Of a stretch of 37,598 nt of DNA, positions 19,422 through 29,398 are shown piece by piece. The stretch comes from Halocafeteria seosinensis (taxonomy: Eukaryota > Sar > Bigyra > Bicosoecida). Location: NCBI GenBank assembly GCA_001687465.1, contig LVLI01000119.1, positions 1 to 37,598 of the forward strand, in the 5' to 3' direction. A program made the position numbers and the translations under genes. Each line of letters opens with the position of its first letter. Within the stretch, counting starts at the first letter, position 1. Under the pieces are notes generated by a model. It made no database searches, was not told the origin of the DNA, and saw only the letters and a list, made by a program, of their open reading frames with translations.

Positions 19422-20377
19422 CTATTCTACAGTCTTGGCAGCAGTGCGCCGCACTCTTCGCTTATATTCCTTAGGGTTCTTCTTGAGCATCTGCGAGGTA
19501 AGTATAGATCTTATCGTTGTGTTGCAGAAGTGTGCATGTTCAAAAATAAACTTACTCTAGCCGCTTCGACATTCGCAGGACTATCAATATTTGGATCGGT
19601 CAGCAGACTTTGGATTGAGGAGAGAATCGTTGATACTGTGTATACTGGTTTCCATTCGTCCTGAATAATGTCTAAGCATAGCGTGCCATCAGGATACACT
19701 GCAGTTGGAAGCACAGCCCCAAAGTATAATCGCCCGCGGAAAACACCAAACTTAACGGGTCCGAGATTCGCTCTCCTGGCACTTAGCTCCTTGGTTTTAA
19801 TCAAGCAGTAGAGGAGGCTATACTGCACATGGTAGGGCCTGTGTGTGCACTTACCATTGGGATGAAACATCTCACAGGTGAAGCGTACTCGTGGAGGTTT
19901 GACCGGGTACTGGTCCGGGAATTGCATCCTTAAGCTAAACATTCCTCCTGTCGTTTCCAAGACCAAGATGCAGACTGAGCATGTCATAAAGTGTCATATC
20001 GTACGCTACATACCTTCCCATGGGGTTTCATCGGGGCCAATAATGGTTGCATTCCAGAGAAACAGATTCTCTTCCGACGCTGGTGAAGCCGATACGCCCT
20101 GTGTTAGCACATATATCCAAGTTCTGCAGGGCGGCCAATGGATGGAGAAAACGACGAGCTAACTTACAGCGGGAGGGTCGTCATTTAACTGCTTCATATC
20201 GCCTTGTAACCTCATTATAGCTGCTTTACTGGGAGCTACATTCTTCGTTTTTCCAGTGCTTATTTGGAAGCTTGCATCATTGTCCTGATCCACTCTATAG
20301 TGACTAACACTGGCGGTAGTAGTACTCGAACTGGACGAGCTTGTGGCAGAGGCCCCATTCGTCGATGAATCAGCCAT
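19422..20377 (-). CDS. RAD6/UBE2A-like ubiquitin-conjugating enzyme E2 with Ser-rich N-terminal extension
   Basis: Five exons: 20377-20168, 20098-20014, 19947-19855, 19698-19556 and 19490-19422. All join in phase, giving 199 aa. E2 enzymes carry ubiquitin as a thioester and pass it to substrates with an E3. The UBC fold is complete: AAIMRLQGDMKQLNDDPPAG, ENLFLWNATIIGP, PPRVRFTCEMFHPN (HPN at 127-129), and GTLCLDIIQDEWKP with the catalytic Cys at about 137. It closes with SPANVEAARMLKKNPKEYKRRV. DPPAGVSASP and the SPAN helix point to the RAD6/UBE2A/B group, which works in DNA damage tolerance and histone H2B ubiquitination. The roughly 49-residue Ser/Thr/Asn-rich leader before the first helix is extra compared with yeast or human RAD6. 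It also lacks the acidic yeast RAD6 tail. The C-terminus RRTAAKTVE is basic. Assignment to RAD6 rather than another class I E2 is likely but not certain. Confidence 0.9.
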
Positions 20378-21269
20378 TATACGCAATAAAATGAACAAGA
20401 ACGCTGAACAGGAATTCTCGTTGTTGTTCCACTAATTCTTTTTCCTATGTATTTTACTACTCTGCTTCCAGATATGATTACCGATGAAATGAACGGGGTG
20501 GGAATAATGGAAAATAGTATCAAACACGTCTCTGAATGCCACTGTAGCGGCCTCAGGAGTGACTTCAATGGAGCAGGAGGAATCGAGTCGCTCAACTCTT
20601 CTTCAACTTGATTCTCTGTACATGTATATTATATCGAGAGTATAAATGGGCACCTATTACGATGCAATGGAAATGGCTATGCAATAAATATTATGGGATG
20701 CAAGTATCAGGTATACCCTGGAGCGTGTTCATACAGTGTATACCGCTTCAGAGCAGACTTCACTTATGTAGGATCCTGGAACTTTAGCTCTCTAACCTGG
20801 TCACTCTCAGGCTGCTCTTGCCCTACCCTTCATACAATCCACCATACTGGTGGCATTCCAAAATGTCGTGGAGGTAGGTGAGGTAAATGTGGCGTAACAA
20901 CGCGTATTCGACATCCCAGGCGAGTGGAACTATATTTGTTGGATCCGATCCTATCCTGTCGGTGTCCCGTGACATTATAAGGAGAGGCCTCATCATTGCA
21001 TTTTTCCCCCGGCTCTTCAATCCTATGGGCTTTCTTCCTCCTTCCAAAATGTGTCCACTGGCCACTGAATTGTCTCCATTCCAGACTGGAATTTCCAGTG
21101 CTGTGAACGTCCCTGCGACCTGTTTTAAATGAAGTCCATTCGACACTATTTACCAGTGGTATTCAATCGATGTAGGTGTTTTGACGTTAATTGCACCATT
21201 GGAAGCCGACTGTACACAGAGGGATTTTATTCGGTCTAGTACTCCCAAACAGACAGAAAAACAGCAACA
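20378..21269. other. Divergent promoter region between the E2 gene and CCT8
   Basis: About 890 bp between two divergent starts. A minus-strand frame at 20823-21146 (107 codons, GTG start, VWNGDNSVASGHILEGGRKP) looks somewhat protein-like, but it matches no family I know and has no exon partners. TATAAA-like motifs occur near 20640. Promoters for both genes should lie here. Confidence 0.45.
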
Positions 21270-23339
21270 ATGAGCTCGAAAATGCATTTCAACCAAAGCC
21301 AGCCTGGCGTCACGGGCCTTTTGAAGGAGGGTTATCGCCATTACTCAGGTATCGAGGAGGCTATTCTCAAGAATGTGGAAGCCTGCAAGCAGCTCTCGCA
21401 GATTACGAGGTCCTCTTTGGGTCCGAACGGTACGTGTATAGAGGCTGAAAGAGATTCAAATGGGTGTTTTTGAAATGTTAATTTGAATTGGAGCCGGGTG
21501 CCACTGGGTCTTTTTGCAATTTCCAACAAAGGGGGCTCATAGGGGAAGTTGTATCCCCGTTGCTTTTTGTTGTTTTTAGCCCCTTTGCCCGCCCTCCATG
21601 ACTGATAAATGGTTTATATTGCGCGAATATGGACTCCACAGGGATGAACAAGCTCGTCATCAACCACTTGGAGAAATTATTCGTTACTAGTGATGCCGCT
21701 ACCATCTGCCAGGAGCTGGAATTGAATCACCCAGCTGCCAAAATGCTCGTTATGGCTGCCAAAACGCAAGCCGAGGAGGTAAATGGCTCATTATTCACCA
21801 TACAACTGCCATTACACGTTGAATTCACATCGTGATTATTTTATCATTGTCTCTGAACAGAAAGGAGATGGGTCCAACTTTGTAGTGACCTTTGCGGGAA
21901 CGCTTCTGGAACATGCTGGTGAACTTCTTCGGACTGTAAGTGGCCTAACGTGTATATAGCACGGCTGTCTTGTAGCCTGTAATTTCGTGGATCTGCTCTT
22001 TCAGGGCGTGCATCCGTCGGATGTTCTCATGGGATACAAGCAAGCTTACGACCAGCTTACACAGATTCTTCCCCAATTGGTGGTACACGAGATTAAGGAC
22101 ATCAGAGATAAACAGGAACTGACCCGCGCTCTTCGCCCTGTTATTGCTTCGAAACACTTTGGATATGAAGATTTGTTAGCTCCTCTCGTAGCTGAAGCAT
22201 GTATTAGTGTAATGCCCGCTGCTCCCAAGCCGGCTGCACTGAATGTGGACAACGTTCGCGTTGCTAAATTAATTGGAGGAGCAGTTGGAGAAAGTCATGT
22301 AATAAGAGGAGCTGTGGTCCAGCGCAGTGTAGAAGGCTCAATTAGGCATGTCAAAAATGCAAAAGTAGCGGTTTTCAGTGGCGGTGTCGAGGCGCCTTCA
22401 ACTGAGGCCAAGGGCACGGTTCTGATTGAGTCNGCGGAAGAGCTGAAATCGTACAACAAGACGGAAGAAGAGCAAATGGAAAACACAATAAAATCCATTG
22501 CTGACTCGGGAGCCAAAGTTGTAGTTTCCGGGGGATCCATTAGCGAACTGGCTCAACATTTCTTGGATAAGTACAACTTGATGTCATTGAAAATAATGTC
22601 AAAATTTGAATTGAGAAGACTATGCCGAGCTGTGGGTGCCACTGCGATGACCCGCTTGGGGGCTCCCTCTCCTGATGAACTTGGCTATGTTGACTCTGCC
22701 GACGTTGAAGAAATTGGTGGCAGATGGGTTATTGTGTTTAGACAAGAAGACGAAGAAAGCGGACTTGCAACCATTATCGTGCGAGGCAGTACAGGTGAAA
22801 TTTTGGAAGACATGGAAAGGGCAATAAGTAAGTCAAAAGTTCTGTTGTCTGTCATCCACCAGATGCTTAAATTNGTTATCGATCTTTGTCGCTTGTATGC
22901 AGCTGATGCCGTTTCCGTTTCTAAACAAGTAGCCGGGGATGGACGCTTGCTTCCAGGTGCATCTGCCACCGAAATGGAACTTGCTCACAGAATTAGCCAA
23001 GTTGCCGCAAAGACGGAAGGACTTGAACAATACTCACTACACAAGTTTGCCGAATCGCTCGAAATCATCTCGAGGATCCTCTCAGACAACTCCGGACAGG
23101 ACCCCTCTGAAGTTATCTCTAGCCTTTACGCTGCACACTCTTCCGGAAAGGGGAGCGAAGGCGTAGATGTGGAAGGACATGGTACCCTCAATGCTGAGGA
23201 AGCAAACATTTATGATTCTTTCTCTACAAAAGAGAATGCTTTCCGTCTTGCTGTTGATGCTGCTATCACTGTCCTCCGTGTGGATCAAATCATCATGAGC
23301 AAACAAGCGGGTGGTCCAAAACCTCGAGGTGCTCAGTAG
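21270..23339 (+). CDS. CCT8: T-complex protein 1 subunit theta (CCT8)
   Basis: Exons 21270-21429, 21642-21778, 21861-21935, 22005-22827 and 22903-23339 join in phase to 543 aa, close to the usual 548. It is one of the eight subunits of the cytosolic TRiC/CCT chaperonin that folds actin, tubulin and other proteins using ATP. Landmarks are LKEGYRHYSGIEEAI, GPNGMNKLVINHLEK, and LFVTSDAATI. KGDGSNFVVTFAG (ATPase loop, usually GDGTN), HVIRGAVV, VVVSGGSISELAQH, RRLCRAVGATA and LLPGASATE follow. The end is AVTVLRVDQII-like (AITVLRVDQIIMSKQAGGPK). The intron 22828-22902 (75 nt, a multiple of three, no in-frame stop) would add 25 residues if retained. It is removed here because ERAITDAVSVSK then aligns with the family. 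Two undetermined bases lie at 22433 (a silent Ser third position) and 22874 (in the intron). Confidence 0.97.
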
Positions 23340-23783
23340 AATATCCTCTATTAGCCAAAACCGAAAATACCCACTGCTTACAGTTAAGAGTTTCATTATG
23401 TTGTATAGCGAGAGAAACCCTTGTTCACCATTAACTTCTGAATTAGCGTTCTTTCCATTAATTGTTAAATTCACCTTTCAATATTCCAAGGGCATTATTC
23501 AGAAAGGCCAAAATAGCTGTGCAACCATTAAGCAAATGAATCTAAATCTAAATCACCCCGTTTCCATTCGCTTTCGCGAATTGATGGTGTCAAGTGCGGA
23601 AAACAACTTCAACTTGTAGAGTTGTGTAATGTACATATTCACTCATTGTACGTCGCTTTGGTTCTCAGGACAACCACAGGAAAGAGGGAAAGAAAACGTT
23701 CGGCTGCCCCAAGCGAGAAATTATTGAAGGCTTAAACTGCTAACGTTTGATTTTCTGCGTGAATAGCACAACAAGGGAGAAAG
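23340..23783. other. Intergenic region CCT8 to RPLP1
   Basis: No gene is seen. It contains the CCT8 3' UTR and the P1 promoter. The sequence is A/T-leaning in the first half. Confidence 0.5.
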
Positions 23784-24625
23784 ATGAGCCTCACTTTGTC
23801 AGAACTGTCCACCAACGAGAAGGAAGACATGGTTGTCTCCCTCGCTACTCTCATCTGCCACGATGCCGGTATCGAGAGAAATGTAAGTTCGCCTTCTTTG
23901 GGAATGTGACCTCATTTATAAAGCCTCCAAGAGCTGAGAAGGACTCAGGAATGGGACTGAGGGAGGAGTGGGGTCACCTTTTTTGGAGTTTTCTGTAGAG
24001 GGAGAGCAAAGGGGCAGATGGTGCCCCACCTGGGTGCTAGCGCGCCCAGTATGTCTGCTTTACGTGTCATTATGGAGCACTCACTGGATCGCCAAGATGG
24101 TGAGATTAGCATAATATGGTACATCTTCAACTTTGTTTCTGAGTTGTGGGGATTCGTACCGTTTGATATGGCGTGTATGGAGCAAGAGCTCTGAAATGGC
24201 TGGTCCCCTTGCTCTCCCCTTTCCCTTTAACCTGCACCCTTTTTGTGGTTTCCAATGGGTGATCCGTGCATTATTGACCAATGCGCACTTTGTGTTTGAT
24301 GGAATGGTATAAGATGGACATTGTATTTTGATTTTTGGTATTACTGCAGGCTGATAACATCAATGCATTGGCCAAAGCGACCAACAACCAGATCCAACCC
24401 TTCTGGGGATACTTGTTCACAAAGTTGTTGGAAGGAAAGGATGTTGATGATATTCTCATGAAGCCTAGCATGGCCGCCCCTGCTGCTGGTGGTGCTGCCC
24501 CTGCTGGAGGTGCAGGTGGTGCCGCTGGAGGAGCTGCTGCTGAAGAAGAAGAAGCTGAGGAATCAGAAGAGTCCGCCGGTGGTGCTGGTGGAGGTCTCTT
24601 CGACTCTGACAGTGACAGCGACTAA
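23784..24625 (+). CDS. RPLP1: 60S acidic ribosomal protein P1
   Basis: Exons 23784-23882 and 24350-24625 give 124 aa. P1 pairs with P2 on P0 to form the ribosomal stalk that recruits and activates translation GTPases. The N-terminal dimerisation helices (LSTNEKEDMVVSLATLICHD) and NINALAKATNNQIQPFWGYL match P1 (INALIKAAGVNVEPFWPGLF). They are followed by an Ala/Gly/Pro hinge and a Glu-rich stretch, EEEEAEESEES. The ending is odd. Eukaryotic stalk proteins normally end DDDMGFGLFD, but this one reads GGAGGGLFDSDSDSD, so the MGF part is missing and GLFD is internal. The single intron (467 nt) is the longest well-supported one in the window. No convincing snoRNA boxes were seen in it. Confidence 0.93.
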
Positions 24626-25250
24626 GCGATGGACTTGTTTTAGTAATGCTGACTGTGGTTGTTGATTGATGGAGACAGTGGAACAAAATATACAGTAACT
24701 GATCGTCTATCTGAACTGAGTGTTGTCCAAGTATGATAAGTTCAAGATTGTAGGCTGCTCACTCTATGATGAAGTCATCATTGAGCTAGATTACGTAAGC
24801 ATAGACATTCTAAGCATTTTGAGTGGAAACTTAAAACAGAGTTGAACACCGGTAATGGAAGTAACCCAAATATATATGTAATACTATGTATGGAATGCGA
24901 TATGTCGAACCTACAGAGGGTCGCTCAGCGTCGCTGCGACCGTCCTCCGCGTACGGGAGGTCGGGACTCGGAGGGTATTTCGGCTCAGGGGATAGAGGCG
25001 GTCTACCGTAGAGTCTCGGCATAGACGGCACCCACAACCATAGAAGAAACGCGTATCATAGGTGTCGTCTAAGAGAGAAAAATAAGAGTCGAAAGGAGAA
25101 GATGCCTCAGGTTGCGAGTGGTATGCAGGAGGCGTCAGAGCCAGAAGGCACGCAGGTGTTCTGTGCTGTAGTCCTCGTGGCGTGGCAGCCACAACGTGGT
25201 ATCTTGTAATCAACACGGAGGCAATAAGAACGGTAACAAAAGCATCCAAT
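24626..25250. other. Intergenic region RPLP1 to the repeat-protein gene
   Basis: About 620 bp. A minus-strand frame at 24911-25249 runs open but starts at TTG and has no family match. Short GC-rich palindromic stretches lie near 24940-24980. No gene is claimed. Confidence 0.4.
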
Positions 25251-27581
25251 ATGTTTAATTGTGCTATTTCATTACCATCCTTACGTATGAGGGCAATTCA
25301 TGGGAGAGGTGCGAATGCGGAAAGGTTCCAACAGCATAGAATCTTCCTCAGCTTCCTGGCACAAAAAGATGGAAAAGAAAGTATGGAAGACTGGGCAAAT
25401 TTTGAGGATATACACCCTGTCATTTACATTGCATGGTGCAACGAGCTATTTCAACTGATATGCGGTGTGCTACGAACACATCGGAGACATGACCGTATGA
25501 CCCAGCAAGCAGAGCACAGCACGGTGCCATATGGTTGTGACAGCGGACTCTTCAAAGTCTGGAATGTGTCCCAGAATGAGGCGTATCGTGTAGAATCGTT
25601 GGAATCTCGTTTATTCCCCTATACGAGGATTTCATTGGTGTTCATTGCACCGGGTGCGAATACACTCGAGCTCGCCGTGAGCGCAGGGGTCTCGAACAAA
25701 CCTGCTGCTGCCTCCGTCATCCCCGACCTAGTACGGTCGGTAGTACTTATGCTGATACGCAATGCGTTTCAGCTAGTATTCTCAATCCAAGAAATACTGA
25801 GCAATTGCCAGACGTCATTAAACAGTTACTGGCCACATGGAGGTGACAGGGGATCGCATGGTTTCCTTTTTGGTATATGGAAGGCTTGGATTGGTAGAAT
25901 TTGCAGAAAGAAGTTAAGCCCAGGGCGAATTCCGTATAGTCTAACAACTTTGAAAAAAGTTTTAGTTTTATTGTGTCTTGCCGCTACAACTGTTTTATCA
26001 GTATCACCTGCTGAGGCGAGTGTACTACAGGCGAGCTCTAACGACTTGCGCGACAATGTCCAAAATGGAACGGAACCTTGTTTCGAATATTTCCCGACCG
26101 AAAATCTCTTCAGGATGAAATGTCCTATTCTCAATTGGAACGACAATGGCTACGATGGCAATGCTTATATTTCCCTGCATGCAAATGAGGTGTTTGACGG
26201 TAAAGGAAATATCATTGAACTGAATGGTAACGTCGAAGACTTCCATGGGTTGTTTAAAATCGTTGATGATGACATTCAATCTTTCGACGCTGTTCCATTG
26301 ATTACGAACGTACATGTGAAAAATGGCCAAACTGCCAAAGGAGGTGGCTTTATTGTGCAAGCGGAGCAAAGGTATTTTATCGTGGATTCCTGTAGTTCCA
26401 CAGGAAATATCACTAATAATCTTGCGGGTGGTATATGTGGCGAGAAAGCGGGTAAAGATGGTGGCTACGTCAAGATATTGAAGTCCTACTCTACGGGAAG
26501 AATTAAAGGTAGCAAAGGAGGTGGCATTGCAGGAGCCCGTGTAGGATATATTGGTGGAACTGTTAAGATAACCCAGTGCTATTCCACCGGGACGATTGAA
26601 GCACCCAGTGCAGGAGGTATCTGTGCTGATAGTGCTAGTAGAGAGAATGGTCATGTGTATATCTCTGAATCATATTCCACGGGGGATATTAATGGGGACT
26701 TTAGTGGTGGTATCGTTGGGGAAGGTGCTGCAGTTCAGAATGGTGAAGTAAACATTACAGATAGTTACACGAGGGGAGATATTAATGGTAAGAAAGCAGG
26801 AGGAATTACGGGTACAAACACAGGGGGATGGAATGATGATGCAACAGGAAACGTGTTTATCACTAATACGTATGCGTCCGGAGCTGTCATTCCTTCAGCT
26901 GGTGGGCTCATCGGCACGATTGATGGTAGCGCAAGTGGTGTTGTCGAAGTGCTCTATTCCGTGTATCATGGCGACAATGCGGTAGACAAAAATATCGTAG
27001 ACTCAAATAATGCTGAAAACAATGTTTTGTGTACGAGGGGCAATTCCGGCAATCTAAGTGATATTCGAGGCCAGTTGTATCATTATGCAGGGACGCAACG
27101 ATGGCATAACAAAATATGGGCGGTCAATGGGAGCGATTCTTTGCCAATCCTACGCTTTCAATTGATGCATCACTCTTCAAACTTGGAACCAAGCCCCAGC
27201 CCAAGTCCCGCTGTCTCATCTTCCAGAATTTCAAGCCCGTCCACATCCACTCCAAGTACTCCCACTGACACGCAAAAATTAACGCCGACGGTAGTGCCCT
27301 CTCAGTCCCCTGGCGTGTCGGCTACGAAGAGGACTTCGGAATTGGAGTCGAGCCCCAGCCCAATCACCTCTATCTCGTCTTCGAGAAGCTCAAGCCCGTC
27401 CACATCCACTTCAAATACTCCCACTGACACGCCAAGGTTAACGCCGGCGGTAGCGCCGTCTCAGCCCCCTGCTGTATCGGCTACGAAGAGGACTCTGCCT
27501 GTGCAGCTTTCCCGTAAATCCATAAAGCAAGTGGTGAAGAGGAAACCGAACACGTCAAAGCGCGGGTACCGGATGAGATGA
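25251..27581 (+). CDS. Predicted membrane or secreted protein with GLUG-like repeats and a Pro/Ser-rich repeat tail
   Basis: A single long frame, 776 aa from ATG 25251 (open upstream from 25182). Residues 1-230 match nothing I recognise. A hydrophobic segment with an Ala-x-Ala end (VLVLLCLAATTVLSVSPAEA, about 233-252) could be a signal peptide or anchor. That raises the possibility that the true start lies downstream, for example near 25749. Residues about 376-563 form six units of 30-35 aa with the pattern SYSTG-x-I-x-GG-I-x-G, as in the GLUG-motif repeats of adhesin-like proteins. The tail has two 53-residue units (SPSP...SSPSTST...TPTDT...LTP...PSQ-x-P-VSATKRT) and then a basic end. The features fit a surface or extracellular protein. 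The partner and role are unknown. Confidence 0.6.
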   Translation: MFNCAISLPSLRMRAIHGRGANAERFQQHRIFLSFLAQKDGKESMEDWANFEDIHPVIYIAWCNELFQLICGVLRTHRRHDRMTQQAEHSTVPYGCDSGLFKVWNVSQNEAYRVESLESRLFPYTRISLVFIAPGANTLELAVSAGVSNKPAAASVIPDLVRSVVLMLIRNAFQLVFSIQEILSNCQTSLNSYWPHGGDRGSHGFLFGIWKAWIGRICRKKLSPGRIPYSLTTLKKVLVLLCLAATTVLSVSPAEASVLQASSNDLRDNVQNGTEPCFEYFPTENLFRMKCPILNWNDNGYDGNAYISLHANEVFDGKGNIIELNGNVEDFHGLFKIVDDDIQSFDAVPLITNVHVKNGQTAKGGGFIVQAEQRYFIVDSCSSTGNITNNLAGGICGEKAGKDGGYVKILKSYSTGRIKGSKGGGIAGARVGYIGGTVKITQCYSTGTIEAPSAGGICADSASRENGHVYISESYSTGDINGDFSGGIVGEGAAVQNGEVNITDSYTRGDINGKKAGGITGTNTGGWNDDATGNVFITNTYASGAVIPSAGGLIGTIDGSASGVVEVLYSVYHGDNAVDKNIVDSNNAENNVLCTRGNSGNLSDIRGQLYHYAGTQRWHNKIWAVNGSDSLPILRFQLMHHSSNLEPSPSPSPAVSSSRISSPSTSTPSTPTDTQKLTPTVVPSQSPGVSATKRTSELESSPSPITSISSSRSSSPSTSTSNTPTDTPRLTPAVAPSQPPAVSATKRTLPVQLSRKSIKQVVKRKPNTSKRGYRMR
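27186..27494 (+). repeat. Tandem in-frame repeat, period 159 bp
   Basis: Two copies (about 27192-27335 and 27351-27494) begin AGCCCCAGCCCAA and end GGCTACGAAGAGGACT. The offset is 159 nt, so each unit adds 53 residues of Ser/Pro/Thr-rich tail without a frameshift. Confidence 0.9.
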
Positions 27582-29398
27582 GACCGACGACCCATGGTAG
27601 GTGAATACTGTACAGGAAGTTAACGACGAAACATTCGATATTCCAAAGAGGAGCACAGCCGGTAACGCTGGCTCCGACAGAAAACCGGAATCCATACTGT
27701 GCTATGGTGATCAATAGCACCGTTAGCGTGCTCAATATACCTCACTGGGTACTAATTGCCAGTATTAACAGGACTTCTTGAACCGCCTTCGAATATTACA
27801 TATGTATACATGTATGATACGTCCGATTCGAAGAGCATACATGTAGCGGATATTTTGTTGCTCTTATTATTTCCATTCATTTGGTTCTTGTAGTTCAACG
27901 GAAGCGGTTTACCGCTCATATCAAACATGTATCGAACATCTGTTTTCCTCATACGAGTTTCTCCTTTGCACTTCTGCGCATAAGCTCGGCAGCTGGGATC
28001 CACCACAACCACAACATCCAGTTTCTTCCCGTGGTCTTCATTTTCTGAGTTAGAAAGAATCCCCTGACCACACGACCATGTTCCATGACGACCAGTGGTA
28101 GTGTTGGATAGTTGGAGGAACTCCCCACCGAGCCATCGTGTCACTCGGATAGACCGATACAAGGGTATGCGAAGAACTAACCTTGTAACTCAAGCAAAAT
28201 GTTGACAAATTCAATTTCTCGCCAATGTTTGTACCGACTTATATCGTACGCACGATTGTGCCTTAGGGGTTGTGCAGCAGAAACCGAATTTGCAGTCTAA
28301 AAGATGTAGAGCGCGTTGCGGTCACGTTGGCCAAGGGCGAGTAGCCTACACGTCTTTCGGTAGGAGCAATTCAGGTACTAATACACATCAAATGTTGGAG
28401 TCTTCTGTCGATCGTTCCATACTCTCACCGCCCGAGCACTATGACCAGTGTAGAGGGACACAACAAACGATATTTGTGCAAGCACTCCAGCAGCTGCTGG
28501 GCTGTGTGTGACCGCCCGTAACGTGTCTGCTCGCGCGTTCTTAAGCACACATTTCCTTAACTTTTCTGAGAAGTACACTTCACTGGACCACGAAAACAAA
28601 CGCGAAATCGAAACACAACGGAAGATTAAACTGGTTCACCCAGTTCACCCTGCGAACTGCACTGAGTCCCAGGAGTCCATCTCAGCGGCGGTGGAGTCGA
28701 GTTGGTCTTTTTCGTAAGCACAATCAACGTGAATCACCTGATGCGGCTGGACCCATCAACATGAATAGACGCATATCAAGGGAAGAGTGTCATCATCTAC
28801 AATGGATACTACTGGTATTGTGACGTATGTACTACATGTACACACACACACACACACAAATGTGACAGATAGCCCACCGGCCGGGAAGTTGACCACATCC
28901 TCATGTACATGTACCTGGTCGCCCGGAATCCGGATCCGGGATCTGCTTCAGAAAAAGCCGGCAGGATCCACTGGCTATCAAAACCACATGGTGTATCCAA
29001 TGAGTGTAGAATTCATTCGACACGTTGTGTGATTGCGAAGCGACTCGAATTTCCCGGTTTTGTAACCACTCGGTGGAGGAGGAAGAGGTCGCCAAGAAGG
29101 CACCTACAAATTGACACTGTTCACCGTTAACGTCTTTTGAAACTTTACAGCCTGCACTTCTAGCCGACTAGTTAAATACAAAACACCAAAAAAAAGTGAT
29201 CACTGTTGTAGGTGAGTCGGAAAACTCTGAACCGATCCACCCGGTGTTATTTGTGAACCTGCTGGTTCAACTTCAAGGACGCTCGTTAAGGGAAGCAGCC
29301 GGAAAACGACGACTTTCAAAGGCCGATTTAATAGGTATATAGGTCACATTTTTGTAAGATTTTGTTTTTGACCTATAGAAGAGACAGGATAGTAAGAC
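27582..29398. other. Gene-poor interval upstream of BBS4
   Basis: About 1.8 kb. The frame 28162-27752 (minus) is open for 136 codons and includes a DVVVVVDPSCRAYAQKCKG stretch. It begins at TTG, has no motif and no exon partner, so it is not called a gene. The SINE-like core at 28841-28893 lies here. The last 200 bp should hold the BBS4 promoter. Confidence 0.45.
28841..28893 (-). repeat. SINE-like core, second copy, with (CA)n
   Basis: (CA)9 at 28841-28858 is followed by AATGTGACAGATAGCCCACC and GGCCGGGAAGTTGAC. On the other strand this is the same unit as 8806-8850, with about four differences. How far the element extends towards 29000 cannot be set from two copies. Confidence 0.6.

Noticed and set aside
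20823-21146. Minus-strand 107-codon frame upstream of CCT8
   Set aside because: It has a GTG start, no recognised family and no linked exons. It is mentioned only as content of the interval.
24060-24150. C/D snoRNA inside the long RPLP1 intron
   Set aside because: An ATGGTGA box and a CTGA about 40 nt later are present, but the C box has a mismatch and no clear terminal stem forms.
24465-24686. Minus-strand His/Gln/Leu-rich ORF opposite RPLP1
   Set aside because: It is a shadow of the Ala/Gly/Glu hinge in the real P1 frame.
26025-26654. 209-codon minus-strand ORF inside the GLUG-like gene
   Set aside because: It is antisense to a long plus-strand frame with clear repeats and has no motif of its own.
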